Counted from the stretch's first letter, positions 17,228-25,807 are shown. The stretch: DNA of 47,764 nt from a virus (IMGVR_UViG_3300009762_000001:1-47764); one strand, 5' to 3'. Numbers and translations are program-made. Notes: generated from the sequence alone by a model not told the origin.

Positions 17228-18779
17228 CTTTGACCTCCTTGGCCTTTCCCTTCTTCGCTTTCCCGTTCGGCTTCCCTTCCGGCGACGGGATCATCTCGTC
17301 CTGTTTACCGAACGGGTTCGCGCTGTTCAGCGCCTCCATGCCCATGCTCTCGGCCGGGGTGATCACGGCGTCGTCCGCTTCCTCGATCATCTCGTCCGTT
17401 ATGTTCGAGAACGCGCCAGTCTCGTCAGCTAGTTGCTGCAACTCCTGCAACAGAGTCTTGCGCCCGAACCCCCCAGCATTGAACACATCGAGGATCGGCT
17501 TTGTCTTTTTGTCTGTCAGGTCAGCCTGCTCCTCGTTCGTCAGCGAGCGCACCGGCCTGTAGTTCCACGAGAAGTCCTTTGGCACCTTGCCCCAAGTACT
17601 GACCGCGACGACGGGCAAGAGTTGGCGGAGGTTCGGGTCGAGTTCCGACTTCTGCTTCTGCCCGATGCTGTCGTAGTAGACGTGCTCGTCGCCTTCGTTC
17701 GTCGTGCCCAAACCGCCCGAGGGTTTGCCGAACAGCCGCGAGTACGGATAGCCCGTCGCCGCGCAGATGTCTTCCTTGAAGTGCATGTAGACTTCGCCCA
17801 GGCCGCCGAACGAGTACGAGTGGTTCTCGGCCGAACCTTTCTCCGGGAGAATCAGCAATCCCTGGTTCGACATCGTGTGGTTCATGGCTTCCAATGCGGC
17901 GGAGAAGCGTTGCTGGTTCGCTTGGGAAGCACCGAGGCCTGAGAGCATCGAAGCCAGGTCGGGCTGCCGGATGGCGAAGATGTTCGCGCGGAAGATCAGG
18001 TTAGCCAGGTTCCAGCTGGTGTTGTCGCGCTTCCTCAGTTCCTCGAAGAACACTTCCACCTCGGAGATGCCCCATCGCATCTCGGCCTGCTTCTCCCAAT
18101 ACGGCACATCGCGCCCGATGAACCTGAGCACGCGGGAGGAGTGAATCTCGAACGAATCCGCCTGCTCCGTCGTGACCCGGTAGGCCCGCGGCAGGCCATA
18201 GCCTACTGGGTCGTTGATGTCGTTGTTGATCTCGGGCAATGGCGTGATTCCGGACCAGCGGTCGAACGTGATCAAGCCTTTGTAGCTGCCGAGCGGGACC
18301 TCTTCGGGAACGAGCGGCTCAGCTAATCGGCCCTCGTCACCTTCGATGATGATCACGGCGCCGGCGCCGCCGAAGAGCCTGCCCCACTCCATCCCGCGAA
18401 GGATGCGAGACTGCGTTCCGGTGACTCTCAACACCTCGTTGAACTTATCCAAGTGCTTCGGGTCGAGTTCCGTCACGACCTCGATCCAGTTCTTGAGCAT
18501 GTCCTCGGGGACGGAGTCGATGACCTTCCTCACGAGCCAGTGGTTGCGGTAGAGGCTCTGGAGCAACCAGTATTGGTACGTGAGCCGCGTGAGCGGATAA
18601 GCCGTTCCTTCGAGCAGCGACGGCGTTCCGAAACCAGTCCGCGCCAAGGCGTTCGTGAACATGTCCATCGTCTGGCGGGACTTCGCCTGCTCCGCTTGCC
18701 ACTCAAGGAACTGCGGAGCCGTCAGTCTGGGCTTGCCGTTCATCAGCGGAATCAAATCAAGATTAGAACTGGCGCTCAA
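17217..18779 (-). CDS. Portal protein (DUF1073-like)
   Basis: 520 residues from TTG at 18779, overlapping the dehydrogenase stop (TTGA). The segments [51 protein letters not shown] and the later [20 protein letters not shown] are typical of DUF1073 portal proteins. The last 40 residues are Lys-rich and probably flexible. It forms the dodecameric DNA gate of the head. The usual neighbour, the Mu F-like gene, is displaced by an inserted cassette. Confidence 0.88.
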   Translation of the reverse strand: MSASSNLDLIPLMNGKPRLTAPQFLEWQAEQAKSRQTMDMFTNALARTGFGTPSLLEGTAYPLTRLTYQYWLLQSLYRNHWLVRKVIDSVPEDMLKNWIEVVTELDPKHLDKFNEVLRVTGTQSRILRGMEWGRLFGGAGAVIIIEGDEGRLAEPLVPEEVPLGSYKGLITFDRWSGITPLPEINNDINDPVGYGLPRAYRVTTEQADSFEIHSSRVLRFIGRDVPYWEKQAEMRWGISEVEVFFEELRKRDNTSWNLANLIFRANIFAIRQPDLASMLSGLGASQANQQRFSAALEAMNHTMSNQGLLILPEKGSAENHSYSFGGLGEVYMHFKEDICAATGYPYSRLFGKPSGGLGTTNEGDEHVYYDSIGQKQKSELDPNLRQLLPVVAVSTWGKVPKDFSWNYRPVRSLTNEEQADLTDKKTKPILDVFNAGGFGRKTLLQELQQLADETGAFSNITDEMIEEADDAVITPAESMGMEALNSANPFGKQDEMIPSPEGKPNGKAKKGKAKEVKDAA

Positions 18780-19462
18780 TTGATCTCGCGTCCATCTCTG
18801 AAGTATTTTCCGGTCGGAACATCATGCGCCTCCAAGAAGCACGCCTTGATGATGGAATCCGCCCCGTGCTCCGCCGAATGAGTGGCGTTGCTTCCCCCCA
18901 TGTCGGTTCTGCACCAGTCCGGACAAGCGGCGTTGCAAAAAATACCGTGCGGCTTCAATGCCGCCGCCAGCTTGAACGTGCTCATCAGCAGCGCAGACTT
19001 GCTCCCCGCGTACGCGATCTGGAAGTCGGTGTGAGCCCGCGCATCGTTGAACTCTCCCGAGCCGGACATGACATTCACCACCCTGGCCCCCTTCGCCAGC
19101 AGGGGGAGGAAGTAGCGCGCGGCCAGGAGCGGCCCGAGCACGTTCGTCTTGTAGACGCTCGTCCAGCGCTCGGGAGTTATTTCCAGCGCCCCAAGGTGAC
19201 CATCGTCTGGAACCCAGTCTGGTTCGGCTGCGTTGTTTATGATCACGTCGAGTTGACATCCCGCCTGCCGCAACCGCAGCGCGGCGTTGTGGATGGAGTT
19301 CTCGCTGGAAACGTCGATGACCAATGGCTTGATGTTCGCCCCCCACTCCTCGCAGCGGACGCGGCGCACGCCCATGTGGACCGCGTAACCGAGACGGGCG
19401 AACTTCCGGCACAACTCCAAGCCGATTCCGCGGTTGCCGCCCGTGACGAGAGCGCTAGGCAA
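18776..19462 (-). CDS. Short-chain dehydrogenase/reductase
   Basis: 228 residues, probable TTG start at 19462, overlapping the radical SAM gene end by eight bases. The classical SDR marks are all present: TGGNRGIG at residues 7-14 for NAD(P) binding, NNAA at 76-79, Asn107, Ser133, and Tyr151-x3-Lys155. The reaction would be NAD(P)-dependent reduction or oxidation of a hydroxyl or keto group; substrate unknown. It is the last gene of a glycosyltransferase/radical SAM cassette and is coupled to the portal gene, so it is transcribed with head genes. Such enzymes in phages often act on sugars or quinoid substrates, but that is inference. Confidence 0.88.
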   Translation of the reverse strand: MPSALVTGGNRGIGLELCRKFARLGYAVHMGVRRVRCEEWGANIKPLVIDVSSENSIHNAALRLRQAGCQLDVIINNAAEPDWVPDDGHLGALEITPERWTSVYKTNVLGPLLAARYFLPLLAKGARVVNVMSGSGEFNDARAHTDFQIAYAGSKSALLMSTFKLAAALKPHGIFCNAACPDWCRTDMGGSNATHSAEHGADSIIKACFLEAHDVPTGKYFRDGREIN

Positions 19463-20447
19463 CTCTCACGTCCTTGCTGTAGCGCATGAGTTTCGGGTCG
19501 CCCTTCATGTCGTCGGTTTGGATGTAAGTTCCGAGTCCAGCTTCCCTCAGCGCGCGCAGCAGCTTGGCGCCGAACTCGACGCTGCTCCTCGGAATCTCCT
19601 GGTCTCCGTAGGGGAACTCGGGACAGACGTAGACCGTCGACGGGCGCAGTTCCCTCATCATCTCCACGAATCCCGAGAGGTCGGCGTCTGTCTTGTTGTC
19701 CGCGGTGATGATGTACTTCGGCCAGAGGTTGCGCGTTCCGCTCGACTGATACCGCCGCAAGTTCTCCGCCACCCTGTTCAGCACGCTGCCCGGAACGCCC
19801 CTGACTTTGGCGAACGTCTCCGGCGTTCCTGCGTCGATGCTGACCGTCAGGTACATCCGGTTCGCCGCCAAGCCGTCGTAGACTGCCTGCTTGAAGGCGA
19901 TGGCGTTCGAGAACAGGCAGACCTGGCCGATGTTGTTGACGAGAAGGTATTCCAGCAATTCCTCGAAACCAGGAAGCAGGGTCGGCTCACCGCCGTTGTA
20001 CTCAATCCACGTCCCCGGATTTATTTTTCCGCGCTTCCGGAACTGCTCGATGAACTCGACGATGCGATCATTCCCGTAGGCGGCTGGCTTGAAGTTGTCC
20101 ATCTGCGTGTACAGGCAGTATCCGCAGCGCATGTTGCAGAACGTCGCGTGGGAGATGTTGAACCCGGAACTGTGGTCCGGGACGCCGAGGCGGCTGAAGT
20201 CCACGTTGGCCGCGTCCGTTTCGAACACCCTGCTGCAGCGCAGGCAGTCCCCGGCAACTGGATCGCCGGCATTTAGGGCGTCGTGCAGCCGCCTCCTGCG
20301 CTCCAATACCAGATCGTAATCGACGCCACCGGACGCCATTTCGGCTGCCGTGACGATCGCCGGACTCTGCCAGGTGTTCGCGCAACAGCAGTGCACGCCG
20401 TCGAAGTCAAATCTGACGCCACTCTCGATGTTCTTGCAGGTCTTCAA
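19455..20447 (-). CDS. Radical SAM enzyme
   Basis: 330 residues from TTG at 20447 (TTGA overlap with the glycosyltransferase stop). Has CxxxCxxC at Cys104, Cys108 and Cys111 (FCNMRCGYC), which binds the 4Fe-4S cluster, and the GGEPT motif that binds SAM. Two further Cys groups lie before it: CCC at 20-22 with HCCCANTW and CLRC at 68-71, perhaps an auxiliary site. The tail after the barrel lacks a clear SPASM-type Cys cluster. Substrate unknown. Coupling to glycosyltransferases and an SDR suggests modification of a sugar, peptide or lipid-linked precursor. A long upstream frame extension is a shadow of the glycosyltransferase gene. Confidence 0.85.
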   Translation of the reverse strand: MKTCKNIESGVRFDFDGVHCCCANTWQSPAIVTAAEMASGGVDYDLVLERRRRLHDALNAGDPVAGDCLRCSRVFETDAANVDFSRLGVPDHSSGFNISHATFCNMRCGYCLYTQMDNFKPAAYGNDRIVEFIEQFRKRGKINPGTWIEYNGGEPTLLPGFEELLEYLLVNNIGQVCLFSNAIAFKQAVYDGLAANRMYLTVSIDAGTPETFAKVRGVPGSVLNRVAENLRRYQSSGTRNLWPKYIITADNKTDADLSGFVEMMRELRPSTVYVCPEFPYGDQEIPRSSVEFGAKLLRALREAGLGTYIQTDDMKGDPKLMRYSKDVRVA

Positions 20448-21058
20448 TTGTGCACCAGCATGACTTCCGGGACGATGCCCCACGGCACGCCGGAGCGGAC
20501 GAGGTGCGCCCCGAAGCTGTAATCCGCCCCGGCGGCCGCATTCTCTGCGACCGGCTTGGCGTGGAACTTGGTGAAGCGCGAGGCTTTCACCAGGAACGAA
20601 GTCTTTATCGTCCTTCCAATCTGCATCTCCCAGACGCGGTATCCGGAGCCGCCCGATGCCGCCGGACCGACGACGGCGCCGCCGCAGACGACGAATTCCC
20701 AGTTCTCCCGGTAAGCGGCGCTGAGCATCCGCTGGCCGAACTCCGGCACGTAATAGGTGTCGTCGCAAGGGAAGCAGTACCAGTTGCCGCTGGCGTGGTG
20801 CCTGATCGCCCACTCCGCGGACCAGTAGCAGTCGGAAATCTTGATCTTGTTCGCCGTGCGATAGTAACGGAAACGCTGGTCCTTCATGCCCGACACGGTG
20901 GACCGATGCCTCGACGCCACGTCCTCGTCCACTGAATTGTCCGTGACCAGCACTTCGAAGTCTTTGTGAGTTTGCGCGGCGAGCGAATAGAGGCAAACGG
21001 GAAGCAACTTGGGACGGTTGAAGCAGGAGACGACGTAACTGATGTCGGGAGAGTTCAC
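20444..21058 (-). CDS. Family 2 glycosyltransferase
   Basis: 204 residues from GTG at 21058. GT-A fold marks: ISYVVSCFNRPKLLPVCLYS at the start, VLVTDNSVDED for nucleotide-sugar binding, and WYCFPCDDTYYVPEF, with the Asp pair in place of the DxD metal motif. No membrane span, so soluble. It lies between the LuxR-type gene and the radical SAM gene. Sugar donor and acceptor cannot be read from sequence. Confidence 0.83.
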   Translation of the reverse strand: MNSPDISYVVSCFNRPKLLPVCLYSLAAQTHKDFEVLVTDNSVDEDVASRHRSTVSGMKDQRFRYYRTANKIKISDCYWSAEWAIRHHASGNWYCFPCDDTYYVPEFGQRMLSAAYRENWEFVVCGGAVVGPAASGGSGYRVWEMQIGRTIKTSFLVKASRFTKFHAKPVAENAAAGADYSFGAHLVRSGVPWGIVPEVMLVHN

Positions 21059-21062
21059 GGCG

Positions 21063-21293
21063 TCACTCGATGATCCCCGTCCGCAAGGCCAAGGCGATGG
21101 CCTGAGAAGTGGTGCGGACTCCGAGAATCTCGCGGACGATCTGCATTTGGTTGCGCGCGTAAACTTCGCTGTGGTGCAATTCTTTGACCCGCGTGCCGTC
21201 TGCTATCGAACGGAGCCAGCGGCGGTCGCGCTCGCTCAGTTCGAGGCGGAAATTGCTCTGGGGGCCGTAGACGTGATTGATAGTCGCGCTCAT
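21063..21293 (-). CDS. LuxR-type helix-turn-helix protein
   Basis: 76 residues from ATG at 21293 (AGGTGA seven bases upstream); earlier in-frame starts at 21323 and 21332 are possible. The C-terminal 55 residues (LELSERDRRWLRSIADGTRV, then VYARNQMQIVREILGVRTTSQAIALAL) match the GerE/LuxR DNA-binding domain with its four helices. There is no receiver or ligand domain, so it is a stand-alone regulator. It sits inside the glycosyltransferase cassette and could control it or the head genes. Confidence 0.75.
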   Translation of the reverse strand: MSATINHVYGPQSNFRLELSERDRRWLRSIADGTRVKELHHSEVYARNQMQIVREILGVRTTSQAIALALRTGIIE

Positions 21294-21315
21294 CGCCCTG
21301 TCACCTTTGACGGTT

Positions 21316-21450
21316 TCAACCATTGCAATCATGGATGTATTCGCCAGCGCGGCAGTAGGCTTCCCGGCGGCTGTGGACTTTGCCGAATTCGCGGCCGCAC
21401 TTCGAGCAAACCACCAGGAAGCCGAACGCGAGTTGAATGAGTTTCAGCAC
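21316..21450 (-). CDS. 44-residue Cys-containing microprotein
   Basis: Starts at GTG 21450, inside the last codons of the glycosyltransferase gene. Reads VLKLIQLAFGFLVVCSKCGR with later YCRAGEYIHDCNG: a hydrophobic start followed by CxxC and two more Cys plus His, a likely zinc ribbon. Its stop is followed by the LuxR-type gene. Function unknown. Confidence 0.6.
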   Translation of the reverse strand: MLKLIQLAFGFLVVCSKCGREFGKVHSRREAYCRAGEYIHDCNG

Positions 21451-22097
21451 AGGCCCGCCGCCTTCCTGAAACCATCCGGCAACTGACCAACCGGAACGGA
21501 TGGCCAGTTTGCTTCGCCTGGATTCCGCTTCGTGCTGCGGTCGTTCAACGTGGCCACGAAGTTCCCATCGCCGTCCTTGGTGACTATCGCGCGCGAATCC
21601 CGCGCTGGCTTGATGAACGCCGCGTCTTCGATGAACTGACACTTCTCGTCCCACGGATGAGTCAAAGCGTAATCCGTGCGGTAGATCAGGTTCGCCCCCC
21701 AGATGTAACCACGGTAGTAGCTGGCCTTCTTGGATGCGAAATCGTACCAGTATGCGCGGTCGTATCCCGCAACCTCGGCGCCGTTCTGCATCAGGGCAAC
21801 CTGGTCTGATATACGGTGCGGTCCGCTCCAGTCGTCGGCATCGAAGTGAACGATGTATTCCCCACAAGCTACCTTCGCGCCAAAGTTCCGTTTCTCGCTC
21901 AAGTTCCTTCCGGGAAACGGAAAGTAGCGGCAGTGGTCGATGCCGGTCAGCAGGTCGGCGATCGGCTCGTCTCCGGAGTCCACAACCACCAACTCGCGGT
22001 CCTCATAGTCCTGCGAGAGATACGAAGGGATGGCCAGAGTACGGGCCAATTCGCGAATGTTCCTGTGGCAGAGCAAGACGGTGACCAAAGGCGTCAC
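21444..22097 (-). CDS. Family 2 glycosyltransferase (second)
   Basis: 217 residues from GTG at 22097, overlapping the stop of the Mu F-like gene (GTGA). Marks: TVLLCHRNIRELARTLAIPS at the start, RELVVVDSGDEPIADL, then EYIVHFDADDWSGPHRISDQ with a clear DxD (FDADDW) for metal and donor binding, and DAAFIKPARD later. Not closely alike to the other glycosyltransferase of the cassette. Acceptor unknown. Confidence 0.85.
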   Translation of the reverse strand: MTPLVTVLLCHRNIRELARTLAIPSYLSQDYEDRELVVVDSGDEPIADLLTGIDHCRYFPFPGRNLSEKRNFGAKVACGEYIVHFDADDWSGPHRISDQVALMQNGAEVAGYDRAYWYDFASKKASYYRGYIWGANLIYRTDYALTHPWDEKCQFIEDAAFIKPARDSRAIVTKDGDGNFVATLNDRSTKRNPGEANWPSVPVGQLPDGFRKAAGLC

Positions 22098-22888
22098 GCG
22101 GCCACCGCCATCTGCTCCACGCCGGCGATGCGGCGGAAAGCGGCCAAGGTCATCATCCGGATGGCTCCCGACCTGAACACTTTGTGCGGCCATTCGACCT
22201 GCTCAAGCCTAAGCAGCGGTTCGCTGTAGCACCTGCAGTTCCAAATGTTTCCGCTGTTGTACGGAGCGGGAGGATTCTTCTCTCCGAGCAGCCGTTCCGG
22301 CGAGGGTGGATCATTCCAACTGACCAGCACGCCCTGCATCTTGCGGTGGGACAGACGCACCCGTTCGTCTTGCGAAGTCCGCCACACGTACCAGTTCAGG
22401 TCCAACTCCTCAGACCGCGCCTGCGTCAGCGCCGACTGCGCCTTGGCCGTCTCGGTCCGTGCGATCCTGCGCGCCTGCCAGCGGGCGATGTGCTTCAGCA
22501 GCGATGGCTCGTCCGCGGGACGCTGGCCCTCTACCGCTCGCCTCTGTTGCTCTTTCGACGCCATCAGCGCCACGTTCTCGGGCAGAGTCTTGATCAGCAA
22601 GGCGTTCTGTTCGACCAGCTCCCGAACCCTGTCACCTACCGGCCCCTGGAGTTCCGCCTGGAGCATCCGGTAGATGTCGCGCCCGCGCATCACTTCCCTG
22701 CTCGCCTGGCGCCAGGTCCGCGCCGTGTCGTGGAGGCGCTGGAGGACCATCCGCTCCGCCGCTTGCCAGCTCCACAGGTCGAGGAACCGTTCTCTGTCCA
22801 CGAGCGGCACGCGGAACGAGCGCTGAGCGATCTCGAACAGCAACTTCGCGTATTCCTCGGCGGCGCGTTTAGACTGTTGCCAGTTCAT
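22094..22888 (-). CDS. Mu F-like minor head protein
   Basis: 264 residues from ATG at 22888. The end has RTSQDERVRLSHRKMQGVLV and the NCRCYSEPLL motif near the C-terminus, characteristic of the Mu gpF / SPP1 gp7 family of head morphogenesis proteins. The N-terminal part is helical and basic. In related phages it follows the portal; here the cassette separates them. The start codon lies in the 8-bp sequence CAGTTCAT (plus strand) that is repeated at 23802-23809. Confidence 0.83.
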   Translation of the reverse strand: MNWQQSKRAAEEYAKLLFEIAQRSFRVPLVDRERFLDLWSWQAAERMVLQRLHDTARTWRQASREVMRGRDIYRMLQAELQGPVGDRVRELVEQNALLIKTLPENVALMASKEQQRRAVEGQRPADEPSLLKHIARWQARRIARTETAKAQSALTQARSEELDLNWYVWRTSQDERVRLSHRKMQGVLVSWNDPPSPERLLGEKNPPAPYNSGNIWNCRCYSEPLLRLEQVEWPHKVFRSGAIRMMTLAAFRRIAGVEQMAVAA

Positions 22889-22891
22889 TAG

Positions 22892-22920
22892 TTTACTTTT
22901 GAGGTTAGAAAGGTTAGAAT
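22892..22920 (+). promoter_or_regulatory. Putative promoter of the plus-strand block
   Basis: TTTACT, 17 bases, TAGAAT. The predicted start of RNA (about 22927) falls at the ATG at 22928, so the transcript would be leaderless. The same two hexamers at the same spacing occur before the replication operon (37502-37530). Confidence 0.6.
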
Positions 22921-22927
22921 AGTAACC

Positions 22928-23281
22928 ATGACTAAACAACGCACCATAAGCAAGCAACATACGGGGGCAGCAGGTGAATTAAGGATTTGTGCTGACCTCC
23001 TCTTGCGCGGTTACGAAGTGTACAGAAATGTTTCATCTTCTGGTGTCGACATAGTCGCTTATAAAAACAAGAGATTCTACCGTGTCGAGGCTAAATCGAC
23101 ACAAATGGGAACGAAGGACAAGAACAGCAATTGGGATATCCGGGCTACAGCTAACGACAGTCATGGGAAAATTCGCTATTTGGTTGCTGAAACTGGTGAT
23201 GATTACAGATTCGACAATCTACGATGCACTGGCGTTCAAGATGCCGACAGTCCAGATTTTTCGAGGTCATCAAATGTCTAG
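22928..23281 (+). CDS. PD-(D/E)XK nuclease
   Basis: 117 residues on the opposite strand to nearly all other genes. Active-site pattern: Glu17 (GAAGELRICADLLLRGYEV), Asp41 (SSGVDIVAYKNKRF) and Glu54-x-Lys56 (YRVEAKS), as in Holliday-junction-resolvase-like and group I intron-type nucleases. AT-rich relative to the flanks. It is first in a three-gene block and overlaps the next gene by eight bases. Possibly a mobile or intron-type endonuclease; a restriction-like defence role is also possible. Confidence 0.75.
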   Translation: MTKQRTISKQHTGAAGELRICADLLLRGYEVYRNVSSSGVDIVAYKNKRFYRVEAKSTQMGTKDKNSNWDIRATANDSHGKIRYLVAETGDDYRFDNLRCTGVQDADSPDFSRSSNV

Positions 23282-23534
23282 CCTTCTCGTTAAAAACGTG
23301 ACTAAAGAATGGCTTCGCGAGATTAACTATGCTGCGGCAAAAGCAGACAAGACGCAAAGAGATTGGATAATCGAAGTTCTCGCCGCTGCCAGTTCTGGCA
23401 TGGGAAACTTTAAGCAAGTCGGGCCTAATACATGGGTCAGTCATCAGGAAACGGCACCACACGGCGATAAGACTTGCAAGCACGGCTTTAGGACGTGCAA
23501 AGCCTGCGGGTTCAAAGACGGAGCGAAACAATGA
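23274..23534 (+). CDS. Ribbon-helix-helix-like protein with Cys-rich tail
   Basis: 86 residues from ATG at 23274. First 40 residues (SSLLVKNVTKEWLREINYAA, then TQRDWIIEVLAAAS) fit the Arc/MetJ strand-helix-helix pattern, suggesting DNA binding and autoregulation. The C-terminal part (TCKHGFRTCKACGF) has CxxH and CxxC for zinc. Overlaps the genes on both sides. Could be the regulator of the nuclease block. Confidence 0.6.
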   Translation: MSSLLVKNVTKEWLREINYAAAKADKTQRDWIIEVLAAASSGMGNFKQVGPNTWVSHQETAPHGDKTCKHGFRTCKACGFKDGAKQ

Positions 23535-23800
23535 AAAACAAAACTGTAAATTTGCCGTTAGATCACGCATATTTTTGTCCGGCTTGCGAATGTCTTTCGC
23601 GAAATAAAGTATGCACTGATGGTCATAAACCTTGGCAGACTATCAACATGCGCAAATTCCTCATGCGCTTGGCTGGCCGTCTCATTGCTCTGACCGATGG
23701 CTACTCTGTAACCGATGTCAATCTCATTACGAACGTTCACGATGGCAGACCATTAAAAATTAACCAACAGCGAGGATTCTGTGTAACCGTTAAGCTGTAG
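23531..23800 (+). CDS. 89-residue Cys-containing protein of the plus-strand block
   Basis: Starts with ATGA overlap at 23531. Begins MKNKTVNLPLDHAYFCPACE, with a second Cys pair weakly spaced (CLSRNKVC). The rest is not recognisable. Its end overlaps the oppositely oriented 52-residue gene by 11 bases. Confidence 0.6.
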   Translation: MKNKTVNLPLDHAYFCPACECLSRNKVCTDGHKPWQTINMRKFLMRLAGRLIALTDGYSVTDVNLITNVHDGRPLKINQQRGFCVTVKL

Positions 23801-23948
23801 ACAGTTCATGCCGTTCGGCCTGTATCTCCACGGTAACAGGTTCCAGGAAGTGCTCGCAACGCTGGTTCTTGCAGTGGTACGTTCCTATTCTACCCAAGAT
23901 CAGCATCCATCCGCAGTCGCAGAACAGCGCCAGGTGGGCGACGGTCAC
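23790..23948 (-). CDS. 52-residue zinc-binding microprotein
   Basis: GTG at 23948 overlaps the large terminase stop (GTGA). Contains FCDCGWMLILGRIGTYHCKN and then CEHF, so Cys10, Cys12, Cys26 and Cys31 could bind zinc. Its last codons may have been altered by the insertion of the plus-strand block (see findings). Function unknown. Confidence 0.6.
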   Translation of the reverse strand: MTVAHLALFCDCGWMLILGRIGTYHCKNQRCEHFLEPVTVEIQAERHELSTA

Positions 23949-25225
23949 GCGGCCTTGCCTACGATTCTCCAGTTCGGAATCCTCGTTTTCACCATGTAGC
24001 GCACGGCATCGCATTCGTCGTCTTTTTGCTTGACCGGTTCCTCGACCCCGCGTCGGGCCTTTTTGTCGTCCCAAGCATAAGCTGGAAGTTTCGAGATCGT
24101 CTTCGGGCAGCGTTCCCTGGAAAACTTGATCTTCCTCAGAGCCATCAGCGAACTGACCATGCGTATCCCGTCGGCCACTTCGTTGTCCGCGTCCGTGTGC
24201 CAGATGCCGCGCAGAGTCAGCTCGGCTTCGAACGAAGCACATTCTGGAGGGACCAGCACAAGGGCATGTGGCAGCGGATGACCGGGAGCGCCTGCGCGGT
24301 TGCCACCCTTCATGAAGTCTTCCAGGTCATCCGCGTACTGCCCGTCCGTCTTCTGGCGCATCGTCTCGCTCGACTCCCAGACGTACTCGCGGTCAACCCA
24401 TACCGTGTCCCCGTCATCTATCACGGCCAGATAGACTTGCGGGTGGGCAACGCCACAGTCTACGGCGATGGTTTCCTCCCCGACACCCTGACCAACCGGA
24501 CACGGCCCATCGTAGCAGAGGGCATTTTCGTCCCAGCAACTCCCATAAATTGCTCCCTCGGCTACGATCCACAGGCCGAGGATGTACCGCTGATAAAACA
24601 CGCCCGTATACGAACGCCGCAGGAAAGCCTTCGTGTCTTCATCCAAATGCGGGTTGTCGTCTAGCCCGAACTCGATCACGCGCATGTCTCCGTTCTTCAC
24701 CAATCGGTCCATGATCTCTTTCACGTGGTGGTAGGGAGAATCCGTGTTCGTCGTCCAGTAAGCCCTCGCCCCTGTCGGAGACATGCGGTTCAGCGCCATG
24801 TTGATGAAACTGGCCGGGTAAGTGACGACCTCGTCCGCGTACCAAATGCCGACCGTCATTCCTCTGACGTTCCGCTCAGAGCCTTCGTCCTTCGCACCCA
24901 TCACTACCCACTTCGTCCCGAGTATCGACAGTTCCCCAGATTGCCGGTTGTAGGTGTAGCGGCTGGTTCCGACGAGATCGAACAAGTCGTTGAGAACGTT
25001 GCGGAAGACGGTTTCTTTTGTCGCGCCAGTCAACAGCCGCTGGCCCTTTACATCGTAGGCGCACAGGCCCAGGAACTTGGCCATCATCGCCCAAGTCTTC
25101 CCGCTGCGCACGGCTCCCTGGAGCACAGTGAAACGGGAATCGTTGCGCGGATCACTCCTGAGGAACTCTATAGCCTTGTCTCCGCAGCGCAAGAGCTTGT
25201 AGACCTCAGTGAAGCCTTCGCTCAT
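23945..25225 (-). CDS. terL: Large terminase subunit (TerL)
   Basis: 426 residues from the ATG at 25225 (ATGA overlap with the small subunit); a start two codons earlier is possible. Walker A GAVRSGKT at residues 37-44, Walker B VGIWYADEV near residue 129, and the nuclease aspartates in IAVDCGVAHPQ and the late QKDDECDAVRY. It pumps DNA into the prohead and cuts the concatemer. Gene order small-large terminase is standard. Confidence 0.93.
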   Translation of the reverse strand: MSEGFTEVYKLLRCGDKAIEFLRSDPRNDSRFTVLQGAVRSGKTWAMMAKFLGLCAYDVKGQRLLTGATKETVFRNVLNDLFDLVGTSRYTYNRQSGELSILGTKWVVMGAKDEGSERNVRGMTVGIWYADEVVTYPASFINMALNRMSPTGARAYWTTNTDSPYHHVKEIMDRLVKNGDMRVIEFGLDDNPHLDEDTKAFLRRSYTGVFYQRYILGLWIVAEGAIYGSCWDENALCYDGPCPVGQGVGEETIAVDCGVAHPQVYLAVIDDGDTVWVDREYVWESSETMRQKTDGQYADDLEDFMKGGNRAGAPGHPLPHALVLVPPECASFEAELTLRGIWHTDADNEVADGIRMVSSLMALRKIKFSRERCPKTISKLPAYAWDDKKARRGVEEPVKQKDDECDAVRYMVKTRIPNWRIVGKAA

Positions 25226-25764
25226 TTCCATCCCATCGCGTTCTTCACTTCCTTGGCCAAGTCGCGCTGCTTCTCTGATGTCCCAGATTCAAAGACGCCG
25301 GTGTGCTTGCCGAGCAGTTCTAGGCTGCTGCGCTTGTCGGACAGTTTGAACTTGGTTTTCCTTACTCGTTCAGCATCGTACCCGTGACCTTCGACGTATT
25401 CTTCGACCGTGATCTCCTGAATCGCAGCCGCTCGGTCGCGATCGAGTTCAGATAAGTCCACGAGAGCGCTGCCCTGCTCCGTCACGCGGATGTAGTCCTT
25501 CATGTTCGAAAAGCCCAGCAAAGCGAGTTCCCGGATGATTCGTTCAGATGTGATTTCCAGTTTGTCCATCTGCCGACTGCGGAGACGCTCGATTTCGGCC
25601 GAGATAATAGCATTTGATAGCAGTCGACTGGACTGCTCTTGAGCTGCCTTCGGAGCATAGCCAGCGCGGATAGCTGCTTGCGTACCATTGAGGTCGATCA
25701 GATACTCACGCACGAATCTGGCTTGTCTATCGTTGAGACTGTTGTGGTTTCGTTTGGCGGCCAC
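25222..25764 (-). CDS. terS: Small terminase subunit (TerS)
   Basis: 180 residues, GTG start. The N-terminal pattern LNDRQARFVREYLIDLNGTQ, AAIRAGYAPKAAQEQSSRLL is typical of the Terminase_2 family, a helix-turn-helix DNA-recognition domain. The C-terminal part is helical for oligomerisation. It recognises the packaging start and regulates TerL, whose gene it overlaps. Confidence 0.9.
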   Translation of the reverse strand: MAAKRNHNSLNDRQARFVREYLIDLNGTQAAIRAGYAPKAAQEQSSRLLSNAIISAEIERLRSRQMDKLEITSERIIRELALLGFSNMKDYIRVTEQGSALVDLSELDRDRAAAIQEITVEEYVEGHGYDAERVRKTKFKLSDKRSSLELLGKHTGVFESGTSEKQRDLAKEVKNAMGWK

Positions 25765-25807
25765 ATCTAATTGCGTAAGTTGCTGAATGCGTTAAGACTT
25801 AGCAGCA

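Noticed and set aside
19455-20996. 513-codon form of the radical SAM gene
   Set aside because: The first 180 codons lie over the glycosyltransferase gene and are Arg-rich shadow; the TTG at 20447 fits the coupling pattern.
25765-25807. Promoter before the small terminase gene
   Set aside because: Only weak hexamers (TTAACG, AATTAG); not convincing.
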